A DNA stretch of 64,000 nt from Stenotrophomonas nitritireducens (GTDB lineage Bacteria; Pseudomonadota; Gammaproteobacteria; Xanthomonadales; Xanthomonadaceae), in the NCBI RefSeq assembly GCF_001431425.1, contig NZ_LDJG01000005.1, positions 124,001 to 188,000 on the forward strand, written 5' to 3'. The notes below the pieces were generated by a model. That model did no database searches. It was not told the DNA's origin and saw only the letters and a list, made by a program, of their open reading frames with translations. Shown here one piece after another: positions 27,458-36,606 of the stretch; positions within the stretch are counted from its first letter, which is position 1; every line of letters starts with the position of its first letter. A program made the translations under genes and the position numbers.

Positions 27458-28024
27458 TCACCGGGTTTCGGTCTTCTGCCGCAGCCAGTCGGCGCGGCCT
27501 GCGGCTGGCACGGCCAGCAGCTGGTCGCGCAGCGCGTCGCGCTCCTGCGGCGGCGTGCGCTGCGACAGCACGCCCAGTTGCGCCAGCTGCGCGGCATCGA
27601 GCTGGCGCAGCAGCGCCAGCATCGGCTCGCGCTGGTGTTCCGGCAGATAGCCCAGCAACGGCTGCAGCTTGGGGTACTGCGCGCCCAGCTGCGGGCCCAG
27701 CCGCCAGCCATCGCGATGCAGGCGGTCCAGACCGAGGAAACGGTCGCGCAGCGCCTCGCGCTCGGCCGCCGGCAGTGCCGCCATGTCGGCCGCGGCCCGG
27801 CGCACGCGCTGGCGCTCGGACTCGGGCAGCGCGCGCCACGCCGCATAGCGCGCGCGCAGTTCGCGCTGCTGGGCCGGCGCCAGCGCCGACCAGTGCGATC
27901 GCGGGTCCGGCATGGCACCGGCCGCGTGCGCGGCCGGCGGCGGCATGGCGGCGGGCATCGCCAGCGACGGTGCGGCCGGCAGCAGCACCAGCAATACCGG
28001 CAACAGGCGCTCAATCCTCCGCAT
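27458..28024 (-). CDS. DUF3106 domain protein (secreted)
   Basis: This 188-residue protein has a signal peptide (RIERLLPVLLVLLPAAPSLA). The mature region has the DUF3106 pattern of repeated short W/L/P helices: HWSALAPAQQRELRARYAAWRALPESERQRVRRAAADMAALPAAEREALRDRFLGLD. Function is unknown. Its start overlaps the end of the sigma-region-4-like gene by 14 bp, so the two are co-translated. In related genomes this domain is commonly encoded next to ECF-like regulators (family knowledge, not seen here directly). Confidence 0.82.
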   Translation of the reverse strand: MRRIERLLPVLLVLLPAAPSLAMPAAMPPPAAHAAGAMPDPRSHWSALAPAQQRELRARYAAWRALPESERQRVRRAAADMAALPAAEREALRDRFLGLDRLHRDGWRLGPQLGAQYPKLQPLLGYLPEHQREPMLALLRQLDAAQLAQLGVLSQRTPPQERDALRDQLLAVPAAGRADWLRQKTETR

Positions 28025-29021
28025 CGACCGTCTCCAGGGCGGTGCCGGCCGGTTCGGCGCGACCGGGGCGCGCCTGCGATTCGTCCACCGGCACCGGGCC
28101 GCCGGCCGCATACCAGGCGTGGAAATCGGCGTCCTGCGCCAGCGCCAGCTCCGGATCGGCCAGCATCGCCGCATCATCCGCGGCACGGCTGTCGCCGCTG
28201 GCAGGCGCGGCGGGAGGATCGTCGGCCGGCAAGGCCTCCACCTGCACCGGGCCATTGTCCGAAACCGCGCCCTCGGCGGCTGGCGCGGCCGCGCCGGGCA
28301 ACGCCGGCCGGTGCTCCTGCCACCACCAGGCCGCGACCACCGCAAGCAGCACCAGGGGCAGGCACAGCAGCAGCCAGGTCCGCCAGCGCCAGCGCGTTGC
28401 GGTACGGCGCGGCGGGCGGGCAACGCGGGCATCGGCTTCGATCCGTGGCGCCGCGGGCGCCTGGCGGGCCGGCGCGGCCCCGGCCGCCATCGCCCCGCGC
28501 AGCTGTTCCAGCTGCTGCACGCGGCCCGGCGGGAGATCGCGCACCTGCGCCTGCACCTGTTCGGCCAGCCCGCGCCATGCCGTCGCGTCCGGATGGCCCT
28601 GCGCGTCCAGCGGGCAGGCGCCAGCCAACGCATGCCGGTATGCCTCCGGCGTCACCCCGAGGACCGCCGAGGCGGCATCTTCATCCAGCCCGCCGCCGAT
28701 ACGCAGCAGCAGCGCCAGCCGCTCGGCCGGGGCCAGGTCCTGAAGATGGGCCAACGCGGGCGGCCAGTACCCGTTCGTGGATGGCGCCCGCATTTGCGGG
28801 TTGCCGCACAGCAGGGTCCAGAAACGGGCGGGCCAGTCGGCCATCGGCATGCCCGCGGCCGGGCCGGCGAAGGCGCGCATGGCAGCCGCCACGGCACGGC
28901 CGGCGGCATCCTCGTCGCCGCTCTGCAGGCCCGCGACGACCAGGGCGCGTCGTTCGACGCCTTTCAGGAAAGCGGACAGGGCACTGGCTGCGGCCGGTGT
29001 TGGAGAGGCGGGTGCAGCCAT
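28011..29021 (-). CDS. membrane-anchored protein with sigma-region-4-like helix-turn-helix
   Basis: Residues 92-133 of this 336-residue protein (HLQDLAPAERLALLLRIGGGLDEDAASAVLGVTPEAYRHAL) resemble region 4 of ECF sigma factors, where LP..R....L....G.s..EIA..LG.s...v...L is usual. The N-terminal 90 residues lack a recognisable region 2 (no core-binding or -10 motif). A proline/arginine-rich linker leads to one transmembrane helix (about 214-234) and an acidic, proline-rich C-terminal part that would lie in the periplasm. The ATG at 29021 is chosen; upstream residues in frame look non-coding. It is translationally coupled to the DUF3106 gene. Function unknown; the sigma resemblance is my inference from pattern. 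Confidence 0.7.
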   Translation of the reverse strand: MAAPASPTPAAASALSAFLKGVERRALVVAGLQSGDEDAAGRAVAAAMRAFAGPAAGMPMADWPARFWTLLCGNPQMRAPSTNGYWPPALAHLQDLAPAERLALLLRIGGGLDEDAASAVLGVTPEAYRHALAGACPLDAQGHPDATAWRGLAEQVQAQVRDLPPGRVQQLEQLRGAMAAGAAPARQAPAAPRIEADARVARPPRRTATRWRWRTWLLLCLPLVLLAVVAAWWWQEHRPALPGAAAPAAEGAVSDNGPVQVEALPADDPPAAPASGDSRAADDAAMLADPELALAQDADFHAWYAAGGPVPVDESQARPGRAEPAGTALETVDAED

Positions 29022-29508
29022 CAGTTGGACTCCTTCATCGCCGGGAATGATACCCAGCGCGTCGGGCCCCGCAGATAGTCCCGGCAGCCGGCCTGCACGC
29101 CGTCTTGACGCTCTCCCGGACGCTCCATGCCGCAACTTGTGCACAGCGTCAATAGCCTGCCTGCAATCGGCCGCGATTTCCGGCGGGCACCCATATTTCG
29201 CTTTTGTTTCACGAACAAGTTGTTGATTTTAAAAGACTTGATCGTATGGCTATTTTTTGACCAAGTTGAGGGAAAGGCTTCCACCACCGCCCTGGGCGCG
29301 TGGAGCACAACGCTGATGCACAGAGTTATCCACAAGTTGTGTGGATAAGCCCAAATCTCCAAGCCCGGCCTGCGTTTACGCGGTGTTTATGCTTCCGGCG
29401 CGAACAAGCGCACGCAAGTAGGCGGCATGCGGCGGACCGGTTTCCCGACCGGTTCCGGCGGCCCCCGGGGGGTGTGCCGGCCGGCGACCGGCACCTACAC
29501 TGCCGCCC
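29022..29508. other. AT-rich intergenic region upstream of priA
   Basis: This 487-bp region has no supported gene. By my count 29191-29270 holds 27 G/C in 80 bases (34%), against roughly two thirds G/C in the surroundings. It includes the palindrome AACAAGTTGTT (29214-29224) and runs such as ATTTTAAAAG and TATTTTTTGA. DnaA-box-like sites flank it and are listed separately. Confidence 0.85.
29314..29348. promoter_or_regulatory. DnaA-box cluster with an inverted perfect pair
   Basis: TTATCCACA (29326-29334) and its exact reverse complement TGTGGATAA (29340-29348) are consensus high-affinity DnaA boxes, separated by 5 bp. A one-mismatch box, TGATGCACA, precedes them at 29314-29322, and another, TTGTGCACA, lies at 29137-29145. 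They sit about 160 bp upstream of priA and immediately right of the AT-rich stretch. Binding is inferred from consensus. Confidence 0.75.
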
Positions 29509-31704
29509 ATGCCCACCTGCCCCACCCTGCGCATCGCACTGCCGGTCCCGTTGCCGCAGACCTTCGATTACCTGCCTCCGCCCGGCAGCCCGGACCCGGG
29601 CGCCGGCGATACCGGGCGCCGGGTCAGGGTTCCGTTCGGCAACCGCGAACTGGTCGGCATGGTCGAGAGCATCGGCACGGCGGACGACCCGGCGACGCTG
29701 CGGGAAGCCCTCCAGTGGCTGGACGGCCCGCCGCTGCTGGGCGGGGAGCTGCACGCCTCGCTGCGCTGGCTGGCGCGCTATACCCATGCGCCGCTGGGCG
29801 AGGTGATCGCCACCGCGCTGCCGGCGCCACTGCGCCGGGGCGACCCCCTGCCCGATACCCATGGCTGGGGCTGGGAGTTGACCGTGGCCGGTCACGAGGG
29901 CCGGTCACGGCTGCGCGATGGCACCCGCCCGCGACGCCTGGCCGAACTGCTGGGCGACGGCACTCTGGCCGAGGAGGTCCTGGCCGCACGCATGGACGGC
30001 TGGCGCGAGGCCGGCCGCGCCCTGCTCAAGCGCGGCTTCGCGCAGCGCGTGGCGATGGCGGCGGCGATCCCGGCGGCCCATCCGCTTCCCGGCCCCGAGC
30101 CGAACCCGCAGCAGCAGGTGGCGATCGAGGCGATCACCGCGGCCGACGGCTTCCAGCCCTTCCTGCTCGATGGCGTCACCGGCAGCGGCAAGACCGAGGT
30201 CTACCTGCAGGCCATCGCCCATTGCCTGGCGCAGGGCCGGCAGGCGCTGGTGCTGGTACCGGAGATCGGCCTGACCCCGCAGATGCTGGCGCGCTTCCGC
30301 GCCCGCCTTGGCATCGCGGTGCACGCGCTGCATTCGGGCCTGAACGACAACGAGCGCGCGCGGGTATGGGCGGCCGCTTCCCGCGGCGAAGCGCGGGTGA
30401 TCGTCGGCACCCGTTCGGCGGTGTTCACGCCGCTGCCGCAGGCCGGGCTGCTGATCGTCGACGAGGAGCACGACGGCAGCTACAAGCAGCAGGATGGCAT
30501 CCGCTACCACGCCCGCGATTTCGCCCTGGTGCGCGGCAAGGCGCTGGACATACCGGTGGTGCTGGGCAGCGCCACGCCCTCGCTGGAATCGCTGCACAAC
30601 GCGCGTGCCGGCCGCTACACCCACCTGCGCCTGCAGCAGCGCGCCGGCGACGCGCGGCCGCCGGCGGTGCGGGTGTTCGACGTGCGCAAGCGGCCGCTGC
30701 AGGACGGCCTGTCGCCGGAAGTGCTGGCGGGCATCGAACAGCACCTGCGCGCCGGCAACCAGGTGCTGGTGTTCAAGAACCGCCGCGGCTACGCGCCGGT
30801 GCTGCTGTGCCACGACTGCGGCTGGACCGCGCCGTGCCGGCGCTGCAGCACGCCGCTGCACGCCACGCCGATGACCGTGCACGGCGCCGGGCGCCGCCTG
30901 CAATGCCACCACTGCGGCGCGCGCGCGCCGGTGCCGCTGGCCTGCCCGGACTGCGGCAGCCTGGCGCTGCAGCCGCAGGGCATCGGCACGGAGCGGCTGG
31001 AAGAGCGGCTGCTGCAGCTGTTTCCCGATTTCCCGGTGCTGCGCATCGACCGCGGCACCACCGCGCGGCGCGACGCGCTGGAACAGACTCTGGCCGCGCT
31101 GGGCGAGCAGCCCGGCATCCTGGTCGGCACGCAGATCCTGGCCAAGGGCCACGACCTGCCGCGGCTGACCCTGGTGGTGGTGGTCGGTATCGACGAAGGC
31201 CTGTTCTCCGCCGACTTCCGCGCCAGCGAGAAGCTGGCCCAGCAGCTGATCCAGGTCGCCGGCCGCGCCGGCCGCGCCGACCGCCCCGGCGAGGTCTGGC
31301 TGCAGACTCATCACCCGGACAATGCGCTGCTGCACACCCTGGTCAACGGCGGCTACCACGCCTTCGCCGATGCCGAACTGGCGCAGCGCGAGGCCGCCGG
31401 CTTCCCGCCGTTCGCGCATCTGGCGCTGCTGCGTGCAGAAGCCAAGCAGGTCGAACAGGCGAATGAATTCCTGGCAGCGGTGAAGCACGCCATGCCCGCC
31501 GACAGCCCGGTCGAACGCTACGGCCCGATGCCCGCACCGATGCCGCGCCGCGCCGGCTTCCAGCGCACGCAGCTGCTGCTGTCGGCCACGCAGCGGCGTG
31601 CGCTGCACGGCCTGCTCGATGCGCTGGTGCCACAGATATACGCACTGCCGCAGGCGCGACGCGTGCGCTGGTCGCTGGACGTGGACCCGGTGGACCTCTA
31701 CTGA
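29509..31704 (+). CDS. priA: primosomal protein N' (replication restart helicase PriA)
   Basis: PriA recognises stalled forks and reloads the replicative helicase. The 731 residues contain the N-terminal 3'-DNA-binding domain, Walker A with K228 (GVTGSGKTEVY), the DEEH box (VDEEHDGSYKQQ), and the helicase-embedded zinc-binding cysteines in residues about 435-483 (CHDCGWTAPCRRC and CHHCGARAPVPLACPDCG). The second helicase lobe has GTERLEERL, GTQILAKGHD and QVAGRAGRA. The upstream region is unusual in carrying DnaA boxes. Confidence 0.97.
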   Translation: MPTCPTLRIALPVPLPQTFDYLPPPGSPDPGAGDTGRRVRVPFGNRELVGMVESIGTADDPATLREALQWLDGPPLLGGELHASLRWLARYTHAPLGEVIATALPAPLRRGDPLPDTHGWGWELTVAGHEGRSRLRDGTRPRRLAELLGDGTLAEEVLAARMDGWREAGRALLKRGFAQRVAMAAAIPAAHPLPGPEPNPQQQVAIEAITAADGFQPFLLDGVTGSGKTEVYLQAIAHCLAQGRQALVLVPEIGLTPQMLARFRARLGIAVHALHSGLNDNERARVWAAASRGEARVIVGTRSAVFTPLPQAGLLIVDEEHDGSYKQQDGIRYHARDFALVRGKALDIPVVLGSATPSLESLHNARAGRYTHLRLQQRAGDARPPAVRVFDVRKRPLQDGLSPEVLAGIEQHLRAGNQVLVFKNRRGYAPVLLCHDCGWTAPCRRCSTPLHATPMTVHGAGRRLQCHHCGARAPVPLACPDCGSLALQPQGIGTERLEERLLQLFPDFPVLRIDRGTTARRDALEQTLAALGEQPGILVGTQILAKGHDLPRLTLVVVVGIDEGLFSADFRASEKLAQQLIQVAGRAGRADRPGEVWLQTHHPDNALLHTLVNGGYHAFADAELAQREAAGFPPFAHLALLRAEAKQVEQANEFLAAVKHAMPADSPVERYGPMPAPMPRRAGFQRTQLLLSATQRRALHGLLDALVPQIYALPQARRVRWSLDVDPVDLY

Positions 31705-31740
31705 ATTCACCCGCCGGCGGCAGTCAGGGGGCGTCGCGGC

Positions 31741-32043
31741 TCATAGCCTCCGCAGCAACGTGAGTACCGAATGCGGTTCGACGATCAATGCCGTCAGCGC
31801 CGCATTGAAAAGCGCGCCGTAGGGGGCGTTCAGGTGTGCCTGGAACGCTGTTTCGTCGGCGTACTCTTCGAACACGAAAAACGACTCCGGAAGCTCTGCC
31901 CTGTGCAAAGCCTCGAATCGCAGGTTACCGGGCTCCTTGCGGACTTCGCAGGCGTAATCGCTCAACAGCATGGCCACCTGCGCGGCATTGCCTTGCGTAG
32001 CGGTGAATGTGGCATAGAGAATGACGGGGTCAGTTACGGTCAT
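31741..32043 (-). CDS. antibiotic biosynthesis monooxygenase (ABM) domain protein
   Basis: This 100-residue protein has the ABM/dimeric alpha-beta-barrel pattern: VILYATFTATQGNAAQVAMLL at the start, then EPGNLRFEALHRAELPESFFVFEEYADETAFQAHLNAPYG, as in YgiN/LsrG-type putative quinol monooxygenases. Such proteins act on quinols or small aldehydes/ketones without a bound cofactor, but many are uncharacterised. It lies 163 bp downstream of the aldo/keto reductase on the same strand and may be the last gene of the accessory block. Confidence 0.82.
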   Translation of the reverse strand: MTVTDPVILYATFTATQGNAAQVAMLLSDYACEVRKEPGNLRFEALHRAELPESFFVFEEYADETAFQAHLNAPYGALFNAALTALIVEPHSVLTLLRRL

Positions 32044-32160
32044 CGCGTGATTTCATCCCAGGCATTGGAAACGGGGGCGATACGGCGGCAGGTACCACCG
32101 CACGGGCAAGCCGGGACCGTGCAGCGGCTGGCTGCGCGTCGTGCCGACGGCACCAGCACC

Positions 32161-32190
32161 ACGGCCCGCCGCAGGACGGCCGCGGGCCGT
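32161..32190 (-). terminator. hairpin after the aldo/keto reductase gene
   Basis: ACGGCCCGC (32161-32169) pairs with GCGGGCCGT (32182-32190) across a 12-nt loop, 17 bp beyond the aldo/keto reductase stop codon. Weak candidate because of the loop size and lack of a T-run. Confidence 0.35.
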
Positions 32191-32206
32191 AGCCACTACG
32201 ATCAGA

Positions 32207-33043
32207 TCAGCTCATATCCTCGAAGTCAGCAGGGTCCGGGCCCAAGCGCCTGCCTGCGTCGATGCGTCCGATCTGCGCCATGTCGTCCTCATCCAGGGCG
32301 AAATCGAACACTGTCGCGTTCTCGGCCATTCGCGCCGGCGTCACCGATTTGGGGATGGCCACCCTGCCCGACTGCATGTGCCAGCGCAGGACCACCTGGG
32401 CGACCGTCCGCCCATGCTTGCCGGCGATCGTCTGCAGGACGGGGTGCGCCAACAGCTCGCCGCCGTGGGCGAGCGGGCTCCACGCCTGGGTAACGATGCC
32501 TTGGGCGCGTGCCTGCTGCTGCAGCCCGGCCTGCTGCAGCAGAGGGTGCAGTTCGATCTGATTGACTGCCGGGACCACGCCGGTGGCGTCGATGATGCGG
32601 TCGATATCCTGCGCGCGGAAGTTGGATACGCCGATCGACCGCACTTTGCCATCCGCGCGCGCCTGCACCAGTGCCTTCCAACTGTCGACGAAGCGGTCAT
32701 GGCGCGGGCACGGCCAATGGATCAGGTACAGATCGACCCGATCCAGCCCCATCCTGGCGAGGCTGGCGTCGAGCGCCCTTAGCGCCGAATCGTAGCCCTG
32801 ATCGGGATTGCGCAGCTTGGTGGTGATGAACAATTCCTCGCGCGCTACGCTCGAAGCCTGGATCGCATGACCGATGCCCTCCTCGTTGCCGTAGGCGGCG
32901 GCACCATCGACGTGGCGATAGCCCAGTTCGAACGCGGTGCCAACGACACGCGCAGTGTCCCCAGCCGGAACCTGCCACACCCCCAGTCCAATCTGCGGAA
33001 TGCGATGGCCGTCGTTGAGTGGAAGCGAGGGAATGATCTTCAT
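32207..33043 (-). CDS. aldo/keto reductase (DkgA-like)
   Basis: This 278-residue NADPH-dependent reductase has the complete AKR tetrad: D46, Y51, K76 and H109 (VDGAAAYGNE, TTKLRNP, LYLIHWP). The C-terminal cofactor motif is VAIPKSVTPARMAENATVFDF. The sequence pattern is AKR5/2,5-diketo-D-gluconate reductase-like. It could reduce a keto sugar or aldehyde produced by the upstream genes. The start ATG has GGAGATTCC-like sequence upstream. It follows the sugar symporter gene by 69 bp on the same strand. Confidence 0.9.
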   Translation of the reverse strand: MKIIPSLPLNDGHRIPQIGLGVWQVPAGDTARVVGTAFELGYRHVDGAAAYGNEEGIGHAIQASSVAREELFITTKLRNPDQGYDSALRALDASLARMGLDRVDLYLIHWPCPRHDRFVDSWKALVQARADGKVRSIGVSNFRAQDIDRIIDATGVVPAVNQIELHPLLQQAGLQQQARAQGIVTQAWSPLAHGGELLAHPVLQTIAGKHGRTVAQVVLRWHMQSGRVAIPKSVTPARMAENATVFDFALDEDDMAQIGRIDAGRRLGPDPADFEDMS

Positions 33044-33112
33044 GGAATCTCCTTTTAAGAACGCCCTGTGCAGGGCTGGGCAACGATGAAGCAGAGCGGG
33101 CGGCAGCGCGCG

Positions 33113-34399
33113 TCAGGCAGCGGCACGTGACGCGCGCAAGGCGAAGGCCAGAATGACCAGGAAGCAGGCGGCCGGCACAGCGATGGCCCAGTGGATGCCG
33201 GCCATGTCGGACACCCAGCCCATCAGTGCAGTCAGCAGACCACCGCCGATGATGGCCATTACCATCATCGACGCACCGAGCTTGCGGCGATCCTCGTCCA
33301 AGCCCTCAAGCCCGAGCACGAAGATGGTTGGAAACATTACCGACATGAAAAGACTGGCGATCACCAGGGCATACAGACCGATGCGGCCGGGCAGGACCAC
33401 CGCGACCACACACAACACCAGGTCCAGAAACGCGAACGTAGCCAGCAACTGCGTCGCACCTACCCTGCGCAATGCCAGCGAACCCAGGAAGCGCCCGGCC
33501 ATGAACAGTACCAGCGACAAGGTAAGGAAGCCGGCGGCAGTCTTTTCCGGAGTATTGGGCACCACGTCCTGGAAGTAGCGGATCAGGTAACTCCAGATCC
33601 CGACCTGCGCTCCGACATAGAAGAACTGCGCAACCACCGCGAACATGAAGCCACGGGTACGCAGCAGTCCGCCCAGGTGCGAGAGGCTGCTGGCCTTGGC
33701 CGCCGCCGGCTGCTCGGGCGGAACCGGGAACTTCACCATCGCGATCATCATCGCCCACACCACCACGACCAGACCAATCACTACGTAGGGCACTTGCACA
33801 GCCGCCGACTCGGCAGCGAAATAGGTCTGGCGCGCAACCGGCGCCATCGCCGCCAGGTCCTGGGCACTGTATTCGACCCCGGAAAAAATAAAATGCGAGC
33901 CGATCATCACCCCGGTCATCGCCCCCAGTGGATTGAACGCCTGCGCCAGATTGAGCCGGCGCGCCGCGCCCTGCGCAGGCCCAAGCGCGATCACCAGCGA
34001 GTTGGCCGATGTCTCGAGGAACGCCAGTCCACTGGCGATAACGAACAGTGCCAGCAGGAAGAAACCATAGGTGTGCACTTGCGCCGCCGGGTAGAACAGG
34101 AAAGCGCCGGCCGCATACAGCAGCAGCCCGAGCACCACCGCCGCCTTGTAGCTGTAGCGCCGCATGAACATGGCCGCCGGCAGCGCGAAGATGAAATAGC
34201 CCAGGTAGAAGGCGCTCTGTACAAGCCCAGCCTGCAGGTCGCTCAGTTCGAAAGCCTTCTTGAACTGCTTTATCAGGATGTCGTTGAGGCTGGCTGCCGC
34301 GCCCCAGAAGAAGAACAGCGCGATGATCAGCGCCAGCGGCAACAGGAGCGCGCGCGCCATGCCTCCCGCTGCGGTTGCGGTTTTTTCACTGTGCTGCAT
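33113..34399 (-). CDS. FucP-family sugar:H+ symporter (MFS)
   Basis: This 428-residue inner-membrane protein has twelve predicted helices and the FucP-family hallmarks: ALFFFWGAAASLNDILIKQFKKAFELSDLQAGLVQSAFYLGYF at the N-terminus and FLETSANSLVIALGP in helix 5. Relatives import L-fucose, glucose/galactose, mannose or fructose with protons. The ATG at 34399 has GGGGAG 8 nt upstream and is preferred over two upstream ATGs. The neighbours (fructokinase-type kinase, LacI regulator, TonB receptor) suggest that it moves the sugar across the inner membrane. The exact sugar is not known. Confidence 0.88.
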   Translation of the reverse strand: MQHSEKTATAAGGMARALLLPLALIIALFFFWGAAASLNDILIKQFKKAFELSDLQAGLVQSAFYLGYFIFALPAAMFMRRYSYKAAVVLGLLLYAAGAFLFYPAAQVHTYGFFLLALFVIASGLAFLETSANSLVIALGPAQGAARRLNLAQAFNPLGAMTGVMIGSHFIFSGVEYSAQDLAAMAPVARQTYFAAESAAVQVPYVVIGLVVVVWAMMIAMVKFPVPPEQPAAAKASSLSHLGGLLRTRGFMFAVVAQFFYVGAQVGIWSYLIRYFQDVVPNTPEKTAAGFLTLSLVLFMAGRFLGSLALRRVGATQLLATFAFLDLVLCVVAVVLPGRIGLYALVIASLFMSVMFPTIFVLGLEGLDEDRRKLGASMMVMAIIGGGLLTALMGWVSDMAGIHWAIAVPAACFLVILAFALRASRAAA

Positions 34400-34560
34400 G
34401 CGGTGCACTCCCCGGTTAGGGCCATTCATGGGCAATTTTTTCCGGTTCCCCGGTGGGCGTCGCGGGTCCAGCGGCGGCTGAAGCAGGACCATCGCGGTGC
34501 AGCGGGCGGGTTCATGCGCGACCCTGCACTGCGATGGCCGTTGGATCAGCTGGCGCCTCT

Positions 34561-36591
34561 TCAGAAATTGACGCTGTTGCGCAGATTCAGGCGTAGCTCG
34601 CAGACGGCGCGATGAGCTTGGTCGATGGAATCAGGCGTGGTATCCCGCGCGGCCGCGTCGCAGTTGGCAATGGCGATGTTGCCGTAAGGCATTCGTGCCC
34701 GCTCGTGCGGCGGTTGCTCGCCACGTTCGAGGAAATCGTCGAACACCGAGGAGTACATGTACGAATAACCATGGCCCCAGCGATTAACGGTGATCCCTGC
34801 GATGTCGCGGCGCGCGTCGAAGCCATGCGGACCGAGCATGCGGGTGAGCTGCTCGCGCACGTTCAGCTCATAGGTTTCGAAATCAGTGGCGTACATCTCG
34901 GCGCGGGCGACGCGGTACTGATCCTTGACCGGGATACCGGGCGTCTCGAACACCCGCAGCATGGTCAATACGGTCGGCTCATCGGGCGAGGCTGAGCGCA
35001 CGTAGCCGCCGATGTCTACCGGACACTCGAGCAGGATCTGCGAGTAATAGCCGTTGGGCGCGTTGATGAAGCAGGTGCCTGCCTTCTTGAAGGCCTGCCA
35101 GTTGTTCAGCCAGACATTGACCCAAAGGTTGGCCGCATGCACCTGGTAGCGCAATGCTTCCTTCTGCCACTCAGGCAGTTCCGGGCATATGTACGGGATG
35201 ACGTGGTGCCAGCAGGCCAGCACGCAATGGCGGGCGCGGACGCGCTGCAACTTGCCGTCCCGGAAATAGGTCACCTGCACTCCGTCGGCGGTATTGGCCA
35301 CCTGCACCACGGTGCTGTCCAGGCGGATGCGGTTGTGGTTGTCGGGAAGGTCCAGCCTCGAGTAGTCGGCGCGCTGCAGGATCGAATCCTCCAGGGTCCT
35401 GCCGGGCAGCGCAGCGGGAATCAACTGACGCACGATCAGGCGGGCGATGGTCGCGTTGCCATCGGGGAAGTGGTAGTTGGCGACAGCTTTGTGGGTGGTC
35501 GCCGGCGGCACGCCCAGGGCGCTTGCGGGTAGTGGATTATCCGTACCCAGTTCCATACCCAGGAAGCCGGGCAGCCCACGCCGACGCGCCGCCATCGCCG
35601 ACATTCCGGATAGCCCGCGCGCACTGCCGAAGGTGCGGTCGCGCAGATAGGTAACGACCATCGGGTCGACCTTGGCGACATCCAGCAGGAAGTCGCGGTA
35701 GGTGATCGCGCGCAGCTTGCGCACGCGTTCAACAGGCGCCAGCCCCGGCAGGTAATCGATGCGGCCGGCATGGAGCCGGTATACGTCCTTGCGCGCCTGC
35801 TCGCTCATTGGCGCCCCGGCAAGGAAATCCGCCCAACGTCGCGCCTGGTCGGGTGGCGTATTTGGATCGTGCAACGCGACGAATTCGATCCAGGGAGCCG
35901 GATCGTCCATCAACGCATCGCGACCGAAGGTCTCCTTGTCGTAGTACACCGACTGGCCCATGCCATGGCGGTGGTAAAAGAACGTGTCCTGGTTGTCCTG
36001 GTTGAGCCGGGCGATGTCTTCGATTCCGATTGAGCGCATGAACTCACGCGCGTTATCGCTACCGGGCGATATGTTGAAGGTGCCTGCATTGGAAATGACG
36101 GTGCGCTTGCCGAAATTGAACTCGTTGCGCTTTGCGTGACCGCCGAAGTCGTCGTGGTTGTCCAATACCAGGGTATGCGCCTGGCCGCCGCTGTCGCGCG
36201 CGTAGTACAAGGCCGCAGCCAGGCCGCTGATGCCACCACCCACTACGATGAGGTCGTATTGCTCGCCAGTATCGTGCACCTGCGTGGGGTCGATCTGCAG
36301 CGAGCCGTCACGCAGTGCATGGCCGGCCTCGAAAGCCTTCGGATAGCCACTGCCGCGCATGCCGGTCAGCGCTGGCGGATATGGCCCCTGCGCGGACGCG
36401 GGCATGCCGCGTCCGGCCACACCTGCCACACCCGTCGTTCCGGACAGCGGCATCCCCGCTGCGGCGGCCAGCACGTCCGGCGCGACGCCGGAGGCGGCCA
36501 CTGCCAGCGAGGTCTTGAGAACGCCGTTGATGAAATCGCGGCGCTCGATGCTGTCGAGCATGCCCAGTTGTTCGTGCCTGTTGCGCGTCAT
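34561..36591 (-). CDS. Tat-exported FAD-dependent oxidoreductase (spermidine dehydrogenase-like)
   Basis: This 676-residue flavoprotein has a twin-arginine signal (R17-R18 in ERRDFINGVLKTSLAVAASG) and an FAD-binding dinucleotide motif VVGGGISGLAAALYY (116-130), with DNHDDFGGHAKRNEF downstream. The architecture and size match the NAD(P)-binding/amine-oxidoreductase group that includes Pseudomonas spermidine dehydrogenase SpdH; assignment to polyamines is tentative. It should fold with FAD in the cytosol and be exported by Tat. It begins 15 bp after the TonB-receptor gene, so they form one transcript. Glycine/alanine-rich residues 40-70 form a linker after the signal. Confidence 0.8.
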   Translation of the reverse strand: MTRNRHEQLGMLDSIERRDFINGVLKTSLAVAASGVAPDVLAAAAGMPLSGTTGVAGVAGRGMPASAQGPYPPALTGMRGSGYPKAFEAGHALRDGSLQIDPTQVHDTGEQYDLIVVGGGISGLAAALYYARDSGGQAHTLVLDNHDDFGGHAKRNEFNFGKRTVISNAGTFNISPGSDNAREFMRSIGIEDIARLNQDNQDTFFYHRHGMGQSVYYDKETFGRDALMDDPAPWIEFVALHDPNTPPDQARRWADFLAGAPMSEQARKDVYRLHAGRIDYLPGLAPVERVRKLRAITYRDFLLDVAKVDPMVVTYLRDRTFGSARGLSGMSAMAARRRGLPGFLGMELGTDNPLPASALGVPPATTHKAVANYHFPDGNATIARLIVRQLIPAALPGRTLEDSILQRADYSRLDLPDNHNRIRLDSTVVQVANTADGVQVTYFRDGKLQRVRARHCVLACWHHVIPYICPELPEWQKEALRYQVHAANLWVNVWLNNWQAFKKAGTCFINAPNGYYSQILLECPVDIGGYVRSASPDEPTVLTMLRVFETPGIPVKDQYRVARAEMYATDFETYELNVREQLTRMLGPHGFDARRDIAGITVNRWGHGYSYMYSSVFDDFLERGEQPPHERARMPYGNIAIANCDAAARDTTPDSIDQAHRAVCELRLNLRNSVNF

Positions 36592-36606
36592 TCGGGTTCC
36601 CCGGCC

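Noticed and set aside
29161-29280. dif (XerCD) site in the AT-rich stretch
   Set aside because: No sequence resembling the conserved dif halves around a 6-bp centre was found.
29022-29508. Assigning this region as oriC
   Set aside because: The elements are suggestive, but dnaA, dnaN or gyrB are not adjacent and no strand-bias switch is evident, so only a DnaA-box cluster is called.
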